A stretch of DNA of 5,389 nucleotides from Caldisericaceae bacterium (GTDB lineage Bacteria; Caldisericota; Caldisericia; Caldisericales; Caldisericaceae). The stretch lies in assembly GCA_026987225.1 (NCBI GenBank), contig JALSNB010000049.1:1-5389 (forward strand), in the 5' to 3' direction. How positions within the stretch are numbered: the stretch's first letter is position 1; each line of letters starts with the position of its first letter. The position numbers were made by a program, and so were the translations under genes. The notes under the pieces are model-generated. The model worked only from the letters and a program-made list of their open reading frames with translations, ran no database searches and was not told the DNA's origin. Positions 4,744 through 5,389 of this stretch are shown here, one piece after another.

Positions 4744-5389
4744 CATCTTTCAATATAAAAGTAACGTTTTGCTCAATCCGTTTAACAAGAAGATGAGGCG
4801 CCTTTACCGTAAAGTAAAGGTTCCTTTTCTTTTTGCCGAAATCCACTACTATATGATAAGTTTCAACGCTCTTTTTGTTAACCGATATTTTTTCAGTACC
4901 CAAATTCTTTATCTCACAGATGTACTGAAGTGAAGTGTATGGAAAATAATCGTATAAATAAGCATCGTTCTGTGAAAAATCCATTCCTTGAAGCACAAAA
5001 TCCAACGCATCGTCAGGATAGAGAGGATTCTCCTTTGACAAATAAAAATTTCTTTTCTTCCCTCCTCTTTCTATTGCAACCTTAATTCTCTTATCAAAGA
5101 ATTCTATTTGAACATCCGATGGGGCATTATTTACGATAAACCGCGCCGTTTCACTTACGGGCGCAAAATTATCCTTATTTAAACACACCGTAGTGACTCT
5201 CACATCGGAATGCATACAGATAACGTTATTCTCAGTCTGAAAACGAATTGTTTCAGTGCCTTTTTCCGCACCGTTATCATTCAGAATGCTATAGATAAGC
5301 GTCCCGTTTTGAGGATAACTTTTACCGCTTATGCGAACCTTCGGCAAATTTATGTTCTTTTGGGCACACCCCGTAAGAAAAATGAGGAA
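4733..5389 (-). CDS. Unrecognised lipoprotein, 5' end beyond the window
   Basis: The reading frame is open to the right edge, so the start codon is not visible. The first residues read FLIFLTGCAQKN: a hydrophobic stretch followed by the lipobox LTGC (cysteine codon at 5368-5366), the end of a type II lipoprotein signal peptide. The mature chain would be about 211 residues starting at that cysteine, anchored to a membrane by its lipid and exposed outside the cytoplasm. The rest has no further membrane segment and alternates short polar and hydrophobic stretches typical of beta strands. The final part (about the last 45 residues, TYHIVVDFGKKKRNLYFTVK and after) loosely recalls beta-barrel-like periplasmic proteins such as the DUF3108/LolA type, but I cannot assign it. 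An internal TTG at 5347 is not the start, because it would remove the signal. The stop at 4733 lies within the convergent aldolase gene (11-bp overlap). Confidence 0.8.
   Translation of the reverse strand, partial: FLIFLTGCAQKNINLPKVRISGKSYPQNGTLIYSILNDNGAEKGTETIRFQTENNVICMHSDVRVTTVCLNKDNFAPVSETARFIVNNAPSDVQIEFFDKRIKVAIERGGKKRNFYLSKENPLYPDDALDFVLQGMDFSQNDAYLYDYFPYTSLQYICEIKNLGTEKISVNKKSVETYHIVVDFGKKKRNLYFTVKAPHLLVKRIEQNVTFILKDAKF
4801..4834 (+). terminator. Possible intrinsic terminator for the aldolase gene
   Basis: CCTTTAC (4801-4807) and GTAAAGG (4814-4820) form a perfect 7-bp stem with a 6-nt loop, followed at once by TTCCTTTTCTTTTT (4821-4834). It lies 58 nt after the aldolase stop, inside the convergent lipoprotein gene. 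The stem is short, AT-rich and the T tract is interrupted by C, so it may be weak or a coincidence of coding sequence. Confidence 0.4.

Overview
This AT-rich bacterial window (about 40 % GC by eye) holds eight protein-coding genes packed almost end to end. Six run on the minus strand from about 4057 down to 35, in this order: lipoate/octanoyl transferase-family protein, dCTP deaminase, PAP2-like membrane protein, two tandem DegV-family fatty-acid-binding proteins, and an ECF-type RNA polymerase sigma factor. A class II aldolase (FucA-like) diverges from the head of this cluster on the plus strand. It converges, with an 11-bp overlap, on an unrecognised lipoprotein gene that enters from the right edge on the minus strand.

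The organism cannot be named safely. The AT-rich compact genome, SD-poor operon heads, DegV pair and short dCTP deaminase suggest an anaerobic, perhaps thermophilic lineage such as Caldisericota, Thermotogota or Bacillota. This is inference only. Gene density is very high: the longest stretches without a gene are the 41-bp divergent gap at 4058-4098, the 24-bp gap at 3377-3400 and the 34 bp at the left edge. No RNA gene, CRISPR array, insertion sequence or phage gene was seen.

Layout, left to right. 1-34: no supported feature. 35-559: ECF sigma factor. 572-2268: two DegV paralogues joined by an ATGA overlap. 2265-2843: PAP2-like membrane protein, with ATGA overlap to DegV on one side and a 22-bp overlap with dcd on the other. 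2822-3376: dcd. 3401-4057: lipoate ligase-like gene. 4058-4098: divergent promoter region. 4099-4743: aldolase. 4733-5389: lipoprotein, 5' end off the window.

Functional reading: from dcd to the sigma factor the genes overlap or nearly touch, so they are probably co-transcribed and translationally coupled. Three or four of the minus-strand genes handle acyl chains or lipids (two DegV/FakB-type carriers, a PAP2-like lipid phosphatase relative, and a lipoyl/octanoyl ligase relative). An ECF sigma factor at the end of the run raises the possibility of an envelope- or lipid-responsive regulon. This remains a hypothesis. The most unusual sequence signal is a perfect TATAAT lying 9 nt (lipoate ligase gene) and 6 nt (dcd) upstream of the ATG, with no Shine-Dalgarno sequence, as expected for leaderless mRNAs. 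No clearly new multi-gene system was found.
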